Shown here piece by piece: positions 9,613-18,306 of a stretch of 64,000 bases of DNA; within the stretch, counting starts at the first letter, position 1; every line of letters starts with the position of its first letter. This stretch comes from Gammaproteobacteria bacterium UBA4421 (GTDB taxonomy: Bacteria; Pseudomonadota; Gammaproteobacteria; Pseudomonadales; Azotimanducaceae). Below the pieces are notes generated by a model that was not told the origin of the DNA, made no database searches, and worked only from the letters and a program-made list of their open reading frames with translations. Where the stretch lies: positions 116,688 to 180,687 of the forward strand of contig DGQF01000034.1 of assembly GCA_002389675.1 (NCBI GenBank). Direction: 5' to 3'. Made by a program: the position numbers and the translations under genes.

Positions 9613-11860
9613 TCGAAGCGTCCACCGTTACCTGCAATGCGGCGTAGCCGGCGCCGCGTATCGCTTGGACAATTTCTGCACTGTTATCTGCGCACAGCGC
9701 AATCATTGAGCCGCCACCGCCGCCGCCGGTCAGTTTGGCACCCAGAGCACCGTTTGCGCGCGCGATATGTGTGAGCAATTCAAGTTCAGGCGTGGATAAT
9801 TGGAGTGCGTTTAGATAGCCGTGGCATAGGTTCATGATTTCTCCCAACTCAGCCAGCTGTCCTTGGGCCATTGATTCGACGCCGGCCCGCGTGAGCGCGG
9901 TGATCTGATCAAAAATATTCTCGTAACGCATTGGCGCTTTTTGCCGGGCCTGTCGAACGCGTGTCACGGTTTCAGCTGTCAGGCTGGATTGGCCGGTCAC
10001 GCCAATGACCAGATTCAACGGTTGGGTCAGAGTCAGTGGTTTGAATTCTGCCTGGTCATTGGTGCGTTGGTAATGCATCGGTATGCCGTAGGTGGCCACC
10101 GTATTATCGACGCCTGAAGGCGTGCCGTGGGCGCCTCGCTCGAATTCAAAAGCAAGATTATTAATCGTTTCATCATTTAGGGCGAGACTAAAACGATGGT
10201 TCAGCGCGCGCAGAATCGCAACGGCTGTGGCCGCTGAGCCACCTAGCCCCATAGCGCGGGGCACGTGGGGAAATACCTCGATTGTCATATTGGTGTTGTG
10301 CAGGTTGAGCTGCTGAAGAATTTTTGCCAGTGTTCCGGCCAAGCCCGGTGCTCCAAGCTCGATGGTTTGTTCTAATTGCCATTGTGGAACCTGCAGAGTT
10401 ACTGCCTTGTTAGCAGGTTCTACAGCGGCTTCTACAGCCAATGGAATGGGTAGTGCAATTGCGGGGTGCCCGTAGACGACGGCATGTTCACCCAAGAGAA
10501 TGATCTTGCCGCAAGCCGCGTGGCGTTTGGCGGTGCGAGTGGGTGATTTTTTGCGGATTAAATTTTCAGCAATCTCTTTTGCCTTCCAAACCTTTATCTC
10601 ACCTGATTCGATTAACTCGTCCACCACGCGGTCGAAATAATCTTCGCTAACGCCAGCGCTGCTGGCCACGCTCCGTGCATGGTGGTTCATATGATTTTTC
10701 TGAATACCGTTGGTAGACAACGAGCGCAACGCGGCAAAGTTCTGTGCCAGTCCAACGGCAGCCATAATACTCGCCAATTCCGTGGCGTTCGGCGAGCCCA
10801 ACAAGTGATGATTGATGCGGACGTTGGGGTTGCTCTGCAAAGAGCCGCCGACGGTGCCGACTTTTAGGGGTATTTCAATGGCACCAACGAGATCACCATT
10901 TTCATTTTTAGACCATTGCGTTAAGGCTTGGTAACGGCCGCTGCGAGCCGCATAAGCGTGGGCTGCGGCTTCTATGGCGCGCCAGTCGTTACCGGTCGCG
11001 ATTGCGACCGCGTCAACGCCGTTCATGATGCCTTTGTTGTGGGTCGTAGCTCGATAAGGATCGGCAAGCGCAAGATCGTTGGCCAAGATGATGCCATCTC
11101 TCACCTGCTCGCCGCTATAGTCCTTGGCCTGTAGATGAGCCGTTGGGATGTGCACCGATGCCTTAGAAATTGCGCGGTCGGTTAAGTTGGACAAAATGCG
11201 TAGAAAGACTTTGCCGCCGGTTATTTTTTCGACCAGTGAAGCGATGCCCTCACACAAAGTATTCACCAGATTGGCGCCCATGGCGTCACAAGTATTTACT
11301 AGCAGATGGAGCACCACCATGTGGCGGCCGTCGTTTTGTGCCAAATAATGGAAAACCTCGATGTCCTTGGCGCCGCCGCCGCGCGCCACCATATTTGGAT
11401 TGAAGCTGTTGGCCAGTGCTAATATTTCCGTTTTATTCTCCAACAGTCGCTGCATAGCAGACTCAGGGTCGCGCTCTAACATGACTTGCACTTGTCCAAT
11501 GAGTATGGGTTCGCTGCTGCTGGCGGTATAGCCGCCGGTTTGTCTGGCGATGCGCGCAGCGCCGGATAATCCGGCAACGATTGAAGGTTCTTCGACGACT
11601 AGCGGAATGACGTAATCGCGGTTATTGATCATAAAATTGAGCGCCACACCCATCGGCAGCCCGAAAACTCCCAGAACGTTTTCAATCATCTTGTCAGCGA
11701 CATTGAGTTCCAGCAGCGGATTGGCGCGGCCTAGCTGCGCCACATCTTGATGGCTGAGATATCCGTGGTCGTGCAGCGCAGCAAGGCGTTCTCTAACGTT
11801 CATGCGGAAAAAATTAGGGATGCGCGAAGATGCTGGGTGTTTAGCCGGGGGTGACGCCAT
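9605..11860 (-). CDS. mvaA: Fusion protein: class II HMG-CoA reductase + mevalonate kinase
   Basis: One uninterrupted 751-residue frame holds two consecutive enzymes of the mevalonate pathway. Residues about 15-435 are a class II (Pseudomonas mevalonii-type) HMG-CoA reductase with all catalytic residues: Glu in VVEEPSIVA (about 90-91), Lys in HNKGIMNG (276), Asp in TGNDW (292) and His in IQKNHM (390). Residues about 446-751 are a GHMP-family mevalonate kinase with GKIILLGEHAVVYGHPA, MGLGGSAATA, GTPSGVDN and KLTGGGGGGSM. The protein would turn HMG-CoA into mevalonate and then 5-phosphomevalonate. The ATG at 11860 has GGAG upstream and overlaps the phosphomevalonate kinase gene by 20 bases. Only a short basic linker (RKKSPTRTAKR) separates the domains. 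Confidence 0.95.
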   Translation of the reverse strand: MASPPAKHPASSRIPNFFRMNVRERLAALHDHGYLSHQDVAQLGRANPLLELNVADKMIENVLGVFGLPMGVALNFMINNRDYVIPLVVEEPSIVAGLSGAARIARQTGGYTASSSEPILIGQVQVMLERDPESAMQRLLENKTEILALANSFNPNMVARGGGAKDIEVFHYLAQNDGRHMVVLHLLVNTCDAMGANLVNTLCEGIASLVEKITGGKVFLRILSNLTDRAISKASVHIPTAHLQAKDYSGEQVRDGIILANDLALADPYRATTHNKGIMNGVDAVAIATGNDWRAIEAAAHAYAARSGRYQALTQWSKNENGDLVGAIEIPLKVGTVGGSLQSNPNVRINHHLLGSPNATELASIMAAVGLAQNFAALRSLSTNGIQKNHMNHHARSVASSAGVSEDYFDRVVDELIESGEIKVWKAKEIAENLIRKKSPTRTAKRHAACGKIILLGEHAVVYGHPAIALPIPLAVEAAVEPANKAVTLQVPQWQLEQTIELGAPGLAGTLAKILQQLNLHNTNMTIEVFPHVPRAMGLGGSAATAVAILRALNHRFSLALNDETINNLAFEFERGAHGTPSGVDNTVATYGIPMHYQRTNDQAEFKPLTLTQPLNLVIGVTGQSSLTAETVTRVRQARQKAPMRYENIFDQITALTRAGVESMAQGQLAELGEIMNLCHGYLNALQLSTPELELLTHIARANGALGAKLTGGGGGGSMIALCADNSAEIVQAIRGAGYAALQVTVDASTR

Positions 11861-12767
11861 CTTGAGCGATCTCCAAATCCAATGGTATAAAGTTGCCTGC
11901 CGCGGCGGCGCGAGCAAAGTCCTGTACGGCGCCCGGATCTTCTCCGCAGGCTAAACCGATGTCCCCGCCGCCTGCACCGCAAGGTTTGTAGAGTAAGCCA
12001 TATCGCTGCGCAATTTCATTGAGATGGCAGTGTTCTGGCGTGAAAATATTGAGTCCAGCGACGACGTCTAATGATTTTAGTCGGTCGACGTATTCAGACA
12101 ACCCAGCCAGATCCGGCGATTTAAATAAAGACGTCGCACTCTGGCTCAAGCGCTCCAGATGTACTGAATGATCTGATACGTGAAAATCTGCCAAGGAATC
12201 TTGCGTGATAGTTGCGCGTCGCGTCCAGACCACCTGCCAGTATAAATCAGCTGGCCAAGACCAAGGCGTGCTGGAGCCTTGACTAAAGCGAATGATCCCG
12301 CCGTGCCAGCTGGCTGCGACGTCCAGACCGCTGCCATGGCCACCCTGAAATGCTCGATGTGCGGCAATAGCTTCGGCTTCAATTGCCGGTCTGTTGAGCC
12401 ACTTAGTCAGCGCAATATAGGTGGCGGTGCATACCGCCGCACTTGATCCTAAGCCAAGTTTGTTACCACGTGCATCATGAAACGCACGACTGTCGGAGTG
12501 AACGGCCAGGTTCTCGGGCAGTTCGTTGTAGCCCCACAGGCGTAAAATGGTTTCGGCTATTGCCGCAGCTGGTGCGTTGGAAAACGTACTGCTGGCTTTG
12601 TGGATCCCAGGGGTTAAAAAGCCTTGGCTGGTGAACTGCCGGGTGCCCTGAGTCCGCTCTAAGTGGACAAGGGCGCGGCGGTTAACAGCCATGACGGCTG
12701 CGGGAGCGCCGGCTAAAACAGCATATTCTCCCCATAGAACTATTTTGCCAGGCGCCGAAACAATCAC
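11841..12767 (-). CDS. mvaK2: Phosphomevalonate kinase (GHMP family)
   Basis: 308-residue GHMP kinase. The N-terminal motif GKIVLWGEYAVLAGAPA, the ATP-binding loop KLGLGSSAAVCTA (characteristic of phosphomevalonate rather than mevalonate kinases), GSGLDVAASWHGG and a C-terminal glycine-rich CGAGGGDIGLA are all present. It would phosphorylate 5-phosphomevalonate to the diphosphate. The start is GTG at 12767, whose GTGA overlaps the decarboxylase stop, so translation is coupled. It is shorter than many homologues but keeps the catalytic motifs. Confidence 0.9.
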   Translation of the reverse strand: MIVSAPGKIVLWGEYAVLAGAPAAVMAVNRRALVHLERTQGTRQFTSQGFLTPGIHKASSTFSNAPAAAIAETILRLWGYNELPENLAVHSDSRAFHDARGNKLGLGSSAAVCTATYIALTKWLNRPAIEAEAIAAHRAFQGGHGSGLDVAASWHGGIIRFSQGSSTPWSWPADLYWQVVWTRRATITQDSLADFHVSDHSVHLERLSQSATSLFKSPDLAGLSEYVDRLKSLDVVAGLNIFTPEHCHLNEIAQRYGLLYKPCGAGGGDIGLACGEDPGAVQDFARAAAAGNFIPLDLEIAQDGVTPG

Positions 12768-13717
12768 GCTTGAACTATTTTATCGGGGATCGTGCGCGCC
12801 CCGCCACCCATGCCACAAATCATAGTTTGATGGACGCCGGTCACGTTGGCCAGGGTTTCCGCGACTGCATCGCTGTACTGGGGTTCGCAGATTGCTTTGA
12901 GTTGTGGCCCAGCATCTATGGTGAAAAAAACCGGTGTCCCGCCTTTGCGCAGATCGCGAACAGCGTTCATGCAGGCAAAAGTAGCAGGGTTCCAATAGGC
13001 AAGCGTCGGCACGGTGGTGAGCATGACACTGTGCATTTTTAAACAGCTGAGCTCGGCGACGCCGGCCAGTTTTTCAAAGTCTTTGTGCGTGACGGCCTCA
13101 ATGCCCTGACTTAGATCATCACTGCTGCTGGACACCCATTGCTGGTAGTAACTTGAAGTTGTTCGGGAGCGCTCCATCCCTTGAGTGCTGCTGACGGTTT
13201 TTTGACTGCCACTGGTGATGGCAACCACAGTATCGAGTGGCCAGTGATCGCGAGCGGCAATCGTGCGTGCATGCCAGATGGGCGGCGCTAAACTGATAAA
13301 TCCAGAAAAGATTGAGCGTGCGGCACTGGCAGAGCCTTGGCGCGCCCAGCTAGAGCGATCGGTGTCGCTCAATTTTAGGGCGAAATGCGAGTTGAGTGCG
13401 GTGATCAATGCGGCGAATCCCGAAGCCGATGAGGCTAACCCAGCCCCGGTTGGGAAGTTATTGTTGGTTTCTATTTTGATGGCGCTGATGGGGTAACTTT
13501 TTCTCAGTAGGGCTAAAAATGCCGCCACCTTGGCATCTGCGGTAAGTTTGCCGTCCAGCCAAAACTCATCTTGCGGGTGCCGGGTCACCGTGGTGCTGGT
13601 GGTGAGATCTGCTAACGTGATCGAAAGGCTTGGTGTGGCGGGATAGTTCCCTGGCCTTTGTTGTTTCCCCCAATACTTCACCAATGCAATATTGGGGTGG
13701 GCTATCGCGGTTGTCAT
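12764..13717 (-). CDS. mvaD: Diphosphomevalonate decarboxylase
   Basis: 317-residue GHMP-family enzyme making isopentenyl diphosphate by ATP-dependent decarboxylation. The N-terminus carries the family signature ALVKYWGKQ, followed by the phosphate-binding loop AGLASSASGFAAL, a QGSASAARSIFSGF segment and the C-terminal FTIDAGPQLKA with the conserved Asp. The ATG at 13717 is preferred over a TTG two codons upstream. This is the first gene of the mevalonate operon mvaD-mvaK2-mvaA/K1, which starts only 18 bases after the amidase gene and may be co-transcribed with it. Confidence 0.94.
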   Translation of the reverse strand: MTTAIAHPNIALVKYWGKQQRPGNYPATPSLSITLADLTTSTTVTRHPQDEFWLDGKLTADAKVAAFLALLRKSYPISAIKIETNNNFPTGAGLASSASGFAALITALNSHFALKLSDTDRSSWARQGSASAARSIFSGFISLAPPIWHARTIAARDHWPLDTVVAITSGSQKTVSSTQGMERSRTTSSYYQQWVSSSSDDLSQGIEAVTHKDFEKLAGVAELSCLKMHSVMLTTVPTLAYWNPATFACMNAVRDLRKGGTPVFFTIDAGPQLKAICEPQYSDAVAETLANVTGVHQTMICGMGGGARTIPDKIVQA

Positions 13718-13735
13718 CGTCAATAAACGTCGCCT

Positions 13736-15190
13736 TCAACTGTAATTTTGTGGTGGTGTGAAGGTGAAGCCCAGCGCTTCGAGTTCCTGAGCGACACCAA
13801 TGGTGATCAAATCATCATATTCGCCGCCAACAATTTGAATACCTATTGGTAGGCCATCAGCGTTCAACCCAGTAGGAACAACGGTCGAGGGGAGATGCGC
13901 AACGCCGGTCAACCCTGCCCAAAAAACTTGTTCGAAGTATGGCCGCTGCTGATGGTCTACCTCAATGGTGCGTTCGCCAAAGGGTCTTTGATCGTGCAGG
14001 AAGGCAGGGGTCGCCATGATTGGGGTGAGCAAAATATCATAGTCGTTAAAAAAGTTATGCCAGTGCCACCGCAAGTGGTGGCGCTCCTCGTTTGCGGCAC
14101 TCCACTGTTTGAAACTGGCGACTTGGGCTCTAACGAGCATTGCCCCGTTTGATTGATCAGTAGGGTCCAAACTGTCTGCGTAGGCCTTTAGACTGGCGTA
14201 GTTTGCATCGGGCATGCGACTCGCCATTGTCGCCTGTAACAGGGTTTGATAGGTCTCTTGGCTGTGGCTTGGACTAAAGTCGGGTCGCGCGCTGTAATCG
14301 ATTTGTGCGCCCTGATCAGCGAGTGCTTGGGCCACCAAATTGACGCGCTTTTCGATTTCTTGGGTGACGGGTGCGTCCTCATTATTGGACCAAACAGCGA
14401 CGCGTAGGCCGCGCAGCGAGCGGCCCTGCCATTGGGGCAAATTGAGTTGGTAGCCTCGGGCAGTAATTTCGTCCGGGCCGGCCATGGCCCGAATTGCAAT
14501 CTCTAAATCGGAGGCTGAGCGGGCGAGTGGGCCGATAACAGAGATATCTGAGGGTGCGCGAATATCACCTGGCGGCGTATGACCTCGCATAGACAGTAAG
14601 TTGTAGGTTGGCTTATGTCCAAATACGCCACAAAAATGTGCTGGATTGCGTATTGAGCCACCGATATCTGAGCCCGTTTCTATGCCGGTCAATCCTGCAG
14701 CCAGCGCGGCGGCGGACCCGCCAGATGATCCTCCGGGCACGCGACTAAGATCATAGGGGTTGTTGGTGGTGCCATAGATGTCGTTGTAACTTTGAAAGTC
14801 GGCCAGAGACAGAGGGACATTGGTTTTACCAAAAATATTTACCCCGATGCTTTTCAAATGTTTGACGGCGTCGGCGTCTTCTTCAGCAATGTTGTCACGC
14901 CATTCTGGTGTTCCGCGGGTTGTCGGCGTTCCGATAATGTTGTACGACTCTTTGACGGTCATGGGTACGCCGGCGAGAGGCCCCATAGCTTTACCCTGCG
15001 CTAATGCTTTGTCGAGCGTGCGGGCATATTTGCGGGCATCATCGCGCATATCGACAATGATGCTATTAATTTCAGGATTAAAGCGGTCGACCCTGTCCAG
15101 GTAATACTCTAGAAGTTCGCTGGCGGAAATTTCCTTTTTACGGATCTTACTGGCCAGTTCACTGGCTGAGGCAAAAGCCAAGTCGCTCAT
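13736..15190 (-). CDS. Amidase-signature family hydrolase
   Basis: 484-residue amidase with the Ser-cisSer-Lys triad of the family: Lys in MTVKESYN (about residue 98), the glycine/serine-rich GGSSGGSAAALAAG loop, and the nucleophile segment TGSDIGGSIRNP. A C-terminal GLPIGIQIVGG motif is also typical. It resembles aryl or fatty-acid amidases rather than GatA, since no gatC or gatB is nearby. It would hydrolyse an unknown amide. It lies immediately upstream of mvaD on the same strand, but a functional link is not evident. Confidence 0.92.
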   Translation of the reverse strand: MSDLAFASASELASKIRKKEISASELLEYYLDRVDRFNPEINSIIVDMRDDARKYARTLDKALAQGKAMGPLAGVPMTVKESYNIIGTPTTRGTPEWRDNIAEEDADAVKHLKSIGVNIFGKTNVPLSLADFQSYNDIYGTTNNPYDLSRVPGGSSGGSAAALAAGLTGIETGSDIGGSIRNPAHFCGVFGHKPTYNLLSMRGHTPPGDIRAPSDISVIGPLARSASDLEIAIRAMAGPDEITARGYQLNLPQWQGRSLRGLRVAVWSNNEDAPVTQEIEKRVNLVAQALADQGAQIDYSARPDFSPSHSQETYQTLLQATMASRMPDANYASLKAYADSLDPTDQSNGAMLVRAQVASFKQWSAANEERHHLRWHWHNFFNDYDILLTPIMATPAFLHDQRPFGERTIEVDHQQRPYFEQVFWAGLTGVAHLPSTVVPTGLNADGLPIGIQIVGGEYDDLITIGVAQELEALGFTFTPPQNYS

Positions 15191-15260
15191 AAAATCACCT
15201 TTGTAGGTTACCTAAGAGGGGAATGTCGTAAAAGAAAGACTATATTAACCTATGCAGGGT

Positions 15261-15527
15261 TCAAGCGTTGTCCGTTTGATGTTGCAGTCGCACGATCCAG
15301 TTTTCAATTTTGTGCCGGCTGAATGGAAAATCTAACGCGATGAAAGCGGCGCCCAAGGGCAGCATCCAAAAGCCTAAAATAGGTAGGAAACCGAAAACGC
15401 CACCAATCATAAATACGACGCCGACAACGCTGCGAACGCCCATTGGGACTCGATCTCTGCCCCAAATCAAGGCGCTTAACGTAATCTGCGCAATGCGTGT
15501 TTTTAACTCCGAGCCTGCAGCGGCCAT
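15261..15527 (-). CDS. Small membrane protein
   Basis: 88-residue protein with a central hydrophobic hairpin (about residues 31-66, reading VVGVVFMIGGVFGFLPILG then LPLGAAFIALDFP) and polar ends. It is vaguely like short PGPGW-type membrane proteins, but that is not certain. Its ATG overlaps the TAA of the metallo-beta-lactamase-fold gene by one base (TAATG), so the two are coupled. No specific function can be given. Confidence 0.7.
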   Translation of the reverse strand: MAAAGSELKTRIAQITLSALIWGRDRVPMGVRSVVGVVFMIGGVFGFLPILGFWMLPLGAAFIALDFPFSRHKIENWIVRLQHQTDNA

Positions 15528-16639
15528 TAATTGATTGCCGGTTGTTGGGTTGGCGCGCTGTGAGTGTCGGTGGGCGAGTGTTGATTGAAGTCAGAGTGTA
15601 CGGTTGAAAAGTGGTAGCAACCGTCTTCGCCGAGGGTGCGCTGAATGCGCTGACGATCCATCAACAGGTGCAGATGTGCAATGGCCTCACCTAATGCCAT
15701 CATCATCTGGCGGGAATCCAATTTTCGTTGGAAGAGCACCGGCAATAAATCCTTAGCGACTTTAGGCTCGATGCAGGCTTGCTCGATCGCCAGCATGCGC
15801 TCCTCGTGGTGACTGATCAGCTCTCGCAAACGCTGGCGTATGCCGTAGAAAGGCAAATTATGGGCCGGAAGAACCAGCGTGTCCTCTGGCGTGGTGAGCA
15901 GCTCGTTGTGTGAATCCATCCAGTCTTTGAGTGGATTAGCGTTAGGCTCTGACGGATGTACGCTGACGTTTGATGTAATAATGGGCAAAATCTGATCACC
16001 TGAGATCATTATTTTCAAGGCCGGACAATATAGGCAGGCATGCTCGGGTGAATGTCCAGATCCGATCACGATTTGCCATTGATAGGCGCCTATTTCGAGT
16101 GTCTGGCCATCTTCTAACCGCTCGTATCCGGCCGGCATTTCAGGCATTACCATATTGTCAGCGTTGCGACTGGCCCACATTTCGGCCAATTCATCCATGT
16201 ACTGCGGTGACATTCCAGCACGGGTATAAAAATCTTTGCTCAACCAAGACGCATGATGATTGGAGCCTCCACCGGAAAATGCACGGGCTTGGTAATACTC
16301 TGAGCGGGTCATGTACAGCGGACATTTAAAGTGCTGTGTGATCATTGCCGCCTGGCCAATATGATCGGGGTGAAAATGAGTGCAGATTACGCCAATGACT
16401 GGCTGACCGTTGAGCTCATGATCAAAAATTTTTTGCCACCACTGGTTTACGCTGTCCATAGACAATCCGGTATCAATGACCCACCAGCCGTGCTCATCTT
16501 CTAAAAGGTAGAGGTTAATATGGGCTAACGATCCTGGCATGGGCATACTCAGCCATCTTACGCCAGGTACGATTTCGCGGGTGCTGCCTGGTTCTGGGTG
16601 GTTGTCCCAAGGATATTCGAGAGAAGTGGTGTACTGCAT
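15527..16639 (-). CDS. Metallo-beta-lactamase fold hydrolase
   Basis: 370-residue protein with the canonical metal-binding motif THFHPDHIGQAA (HxHxDH), downstream metal ligands in GHSPEHACLY, ISGDQILP and LPAHNLPF, and an extra alpha-helical C-terminal region as in BLACT_WH-type members. It probably hydrolyses a thioester or other ester. I chose the ATG at 16639 (MQYTTSLEYPWDN); an in-frame ATG at 16669 and a longer frame to 16747 lack the conserved N-terminus. It is divergent from the PPOX gene. Confidence 0.88.
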   Translation of the reverse strand: MQYTTSLEYPWDNHPEPGSTREIVPGVRWLSMPMPGSLAHINLYLLEDEHGWWVIDTGLSMDSVNQWWQKIFDHELNGQPVIGVICTHFHPDHIGQAAMITQHFKCPLYMTRSEYYQARAFSGGGSNHHASWLSKDFYTRAGMSPQYMDELAEMWASRNADNMVMPEMPAGYERLEDGQTLEIGAYQWQIVIGSGHSPEHACLYCPALKIMISGDQILPIITSNVSVHPSEPNANPLKDWMDSHNELLTTPEDTLVLPAHNLPFYGIRQRLRELISHHEERMLAIEQACIEPKVAKDLLPVLFQRKLDSRQMMMALGEAIAHLHLLMDRQRIQRTLGEDGCYHFSTVHSDFNQHSPTDTHSAPTQQPAIN

Positions 16640-16740
16640 GAGATGAGTATAACTTAGTTTGGTGCGCATCGCGCTCTTGGCGCGCGTTGTGAGGGTCGAT
16701 CTGAAGAAGAAAACGTGTAGGTCAAAAAAAGGAGAAACGG

Positions 16741-17238
16741 ATGCCAAAATTAAGCGATGCAGAGCGTGATGAATTTTTAGTGACGCCCGGTGTACTCATG
16801 CGGGTGAGCGTGGTGTTGGCTGACGGTAGTCCTTGGGTCACCCCAATTTGGTTTTTGTATGAGCACGGCGCGCTGTATTTCACCCCGCGCGAAAAATCGC
16901 TCTGGTTTGGTTGTTTACGGCGTGATCCCCGTATTTCGTTATGTATTGATGAGCAGCCGTTGCCTTACCGCAAAGTGCTGGTGCAAGGACGTGCAGAATT
17001 GGTGTTTGACGTCGGCGAGGATGATCAGTGGCGTGATATGTATCATCGCATTGCAACACGATATGTTGGCGATGAGGGAGCTCAAGCCTATGTTCGTAAT
17101 ACAATTGATCAGCCTCGAGGCCTATATAAAGTGCCATTGACGGGTTCTCGCGTCACCACTTGGCGCATGCCGGTTCAGGGGGAAGACGGGATGGGCATCT
17201 GGCATGACCGTTATTATGTGCCTGGCACCCAGTTTTGA
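16741..17238 (+). CDS. PPOX-class (pyridoxamine-phosphate-oxidase fold) flavin/deazaflavin protein
   Basis: 165-residue split-barrel protein: GVLMRVSVVLADGSPWVTPIWFLYEHGALYF-type strands followed by the basic RDPRISLCIDE and LVQGRAEL segments. Several subfamilies of this fold bind F420 (FDOR-B), others FMN or haem. Because a full F420 pathway lies 3-9 kb away, an F420H2-dependent reductase is a reasonable guess but not proven. AGGAG is seven bases before the ATG. Confidence 0.8.
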   Translation: MPKLSDAERDEFLVTPGVLMRVSVVLADGSPWVTPIWFLYEHGALYFTPREKSLWFGCLRRDPRISLCIDEQPLPYRKVLVQGRAELVFDVGEDDQWRDMYHRIATRYVGDEGAQAYVRNTIDQPRGLYKVPLTGSRVTTWRMPVQGEDGMGIWHDRYYVPGTQF

Positions 17239-17331
17239 TGTTTTGGGGAGCGGCGAGAGACAGATAAGGCGGCCATTTGGCCCTGCCAGGCCAGTGGCGA
17301 GCCGTTGCCAGATCTGTCGTGGGCAGCAAAC

Positions 17332-18105
17332 TTAATCTTTGTAACTCGAATCCAGTCGATCTGCCAAGCGGCGCAGAGCCGGCCATGCGGTTGCGGCCAG
17401 GCCTTCCCAAGCCTCCACGTTATTAAACGTGGTTTTCATCATCTCAATGGCATCCTGGTTAGGCATATTTAAGGCACCACAAGCTGCTGCCTTGACCTGA
17501 ATCTGGCATGCGCGCTCCATATAATAAAGCCGCATAAAACAACTTGCTACGGACGCGCCTAATGCTAACGTGCCATGGTTTCTGAGCATCATTAGATGAT
17601 GTGGACCAAGATCGTTCACCAAGCGCTCGCGTTCCCCCAGATCTAATGCCACGCCCTCCCAGTCGTGGTATGCCATGTCGTTGTAGACAAACATGGCATG
17701 CTGATTCAGGGGTAGAAATCCCGCTTTGGTGCTAGAGACGGCAACACCTGCATCGGTGTGCACATGCATCACGGCGTGTGCATCAGGCCTGCTCAGGTGT
17801 ACCGCGCTGTGGATGGTGAAACCGGCGCTGTTGACTTTGTCGGTGGAATTGAGGAGCACATTTCCTTCCCCATCAATTTTGACCAAATTTGAAGCAGTCA
17901 CCTCGCTAAATAAAAAACCATAAGGATTGAGCAAGAAATGTTCATCTGGGCCGGGCACACGTGCCGACAAATGAGTAAATACCATGTCAGACCAACCGTA
18001 GTGGTCAACCAAGCGGTATGCGGCTGCCAGGTCCTGTCGAACCTGCCATTCTTCTGCTGATACCTGGCTTTTGACGTCGCTCAAACTAATAACGGCTTCA
18101 CTCAT
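17332..18105 (-). CDS. Class II aldolase/adducin family protein
   Basis: 257-residue protein of the class II aldolase/adducin fold. The zinc-binding histidines are visible in MHVHTDAG (HxH) and MLRNHGTLALG. The N-terminal SDMVFTHLSARVPG and FLLNPYGFLFSEVTASNLVKID segments are those of the widespread bacterial group also annotated as methylthioribulose dehydratase-like or fuculose aldolase-like. The real substrate is unknown. It has a GGAG site before ATG 18105 and is divergent from the Gfo/Idh/MocA gene. Confidence 0.9.
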   Translation of the reverse strand: MSEAVISLSDVKSQVSAEEWQVRQDLAAAYRLVDHYGWSDMVFTHLSARVPGPDEHFLLNPYGFLFSEVTASNLVKIDGEGNVLLNSTDKVNSAGFTIHSAVHLSRPDAHAVMHVHTDAGVAVSSTKAGFLPLNQHAMFVYNDMAYHDWEGVALDLGERERLVNDLGPHHLMMLRNHGTLALGASVASCFMRLYYMERACQIQVKAAACGALNMPNQDAIEMMKTTFNNVEAWEGLAATAWPALRRLADRLDSSYKD

Positions 18106-18306
18106 TAAGGTGCTCCAACAAAAAATATTCCGCTACAGGTTAGCCCACAGTGGCCGATTCATCAATTTTGAAATCGTCCAAAGTTTAGGCAAGGGTCGCA
18201 TCTCAACGCAGGAGTGACGCCTGCTTATCGGCAGCGATAAACGCACTAGTCTACACTGCATCACTCGAATACTGAGCTTGCAATGAGAGATAGCTGAGGT
18301 GAAACG

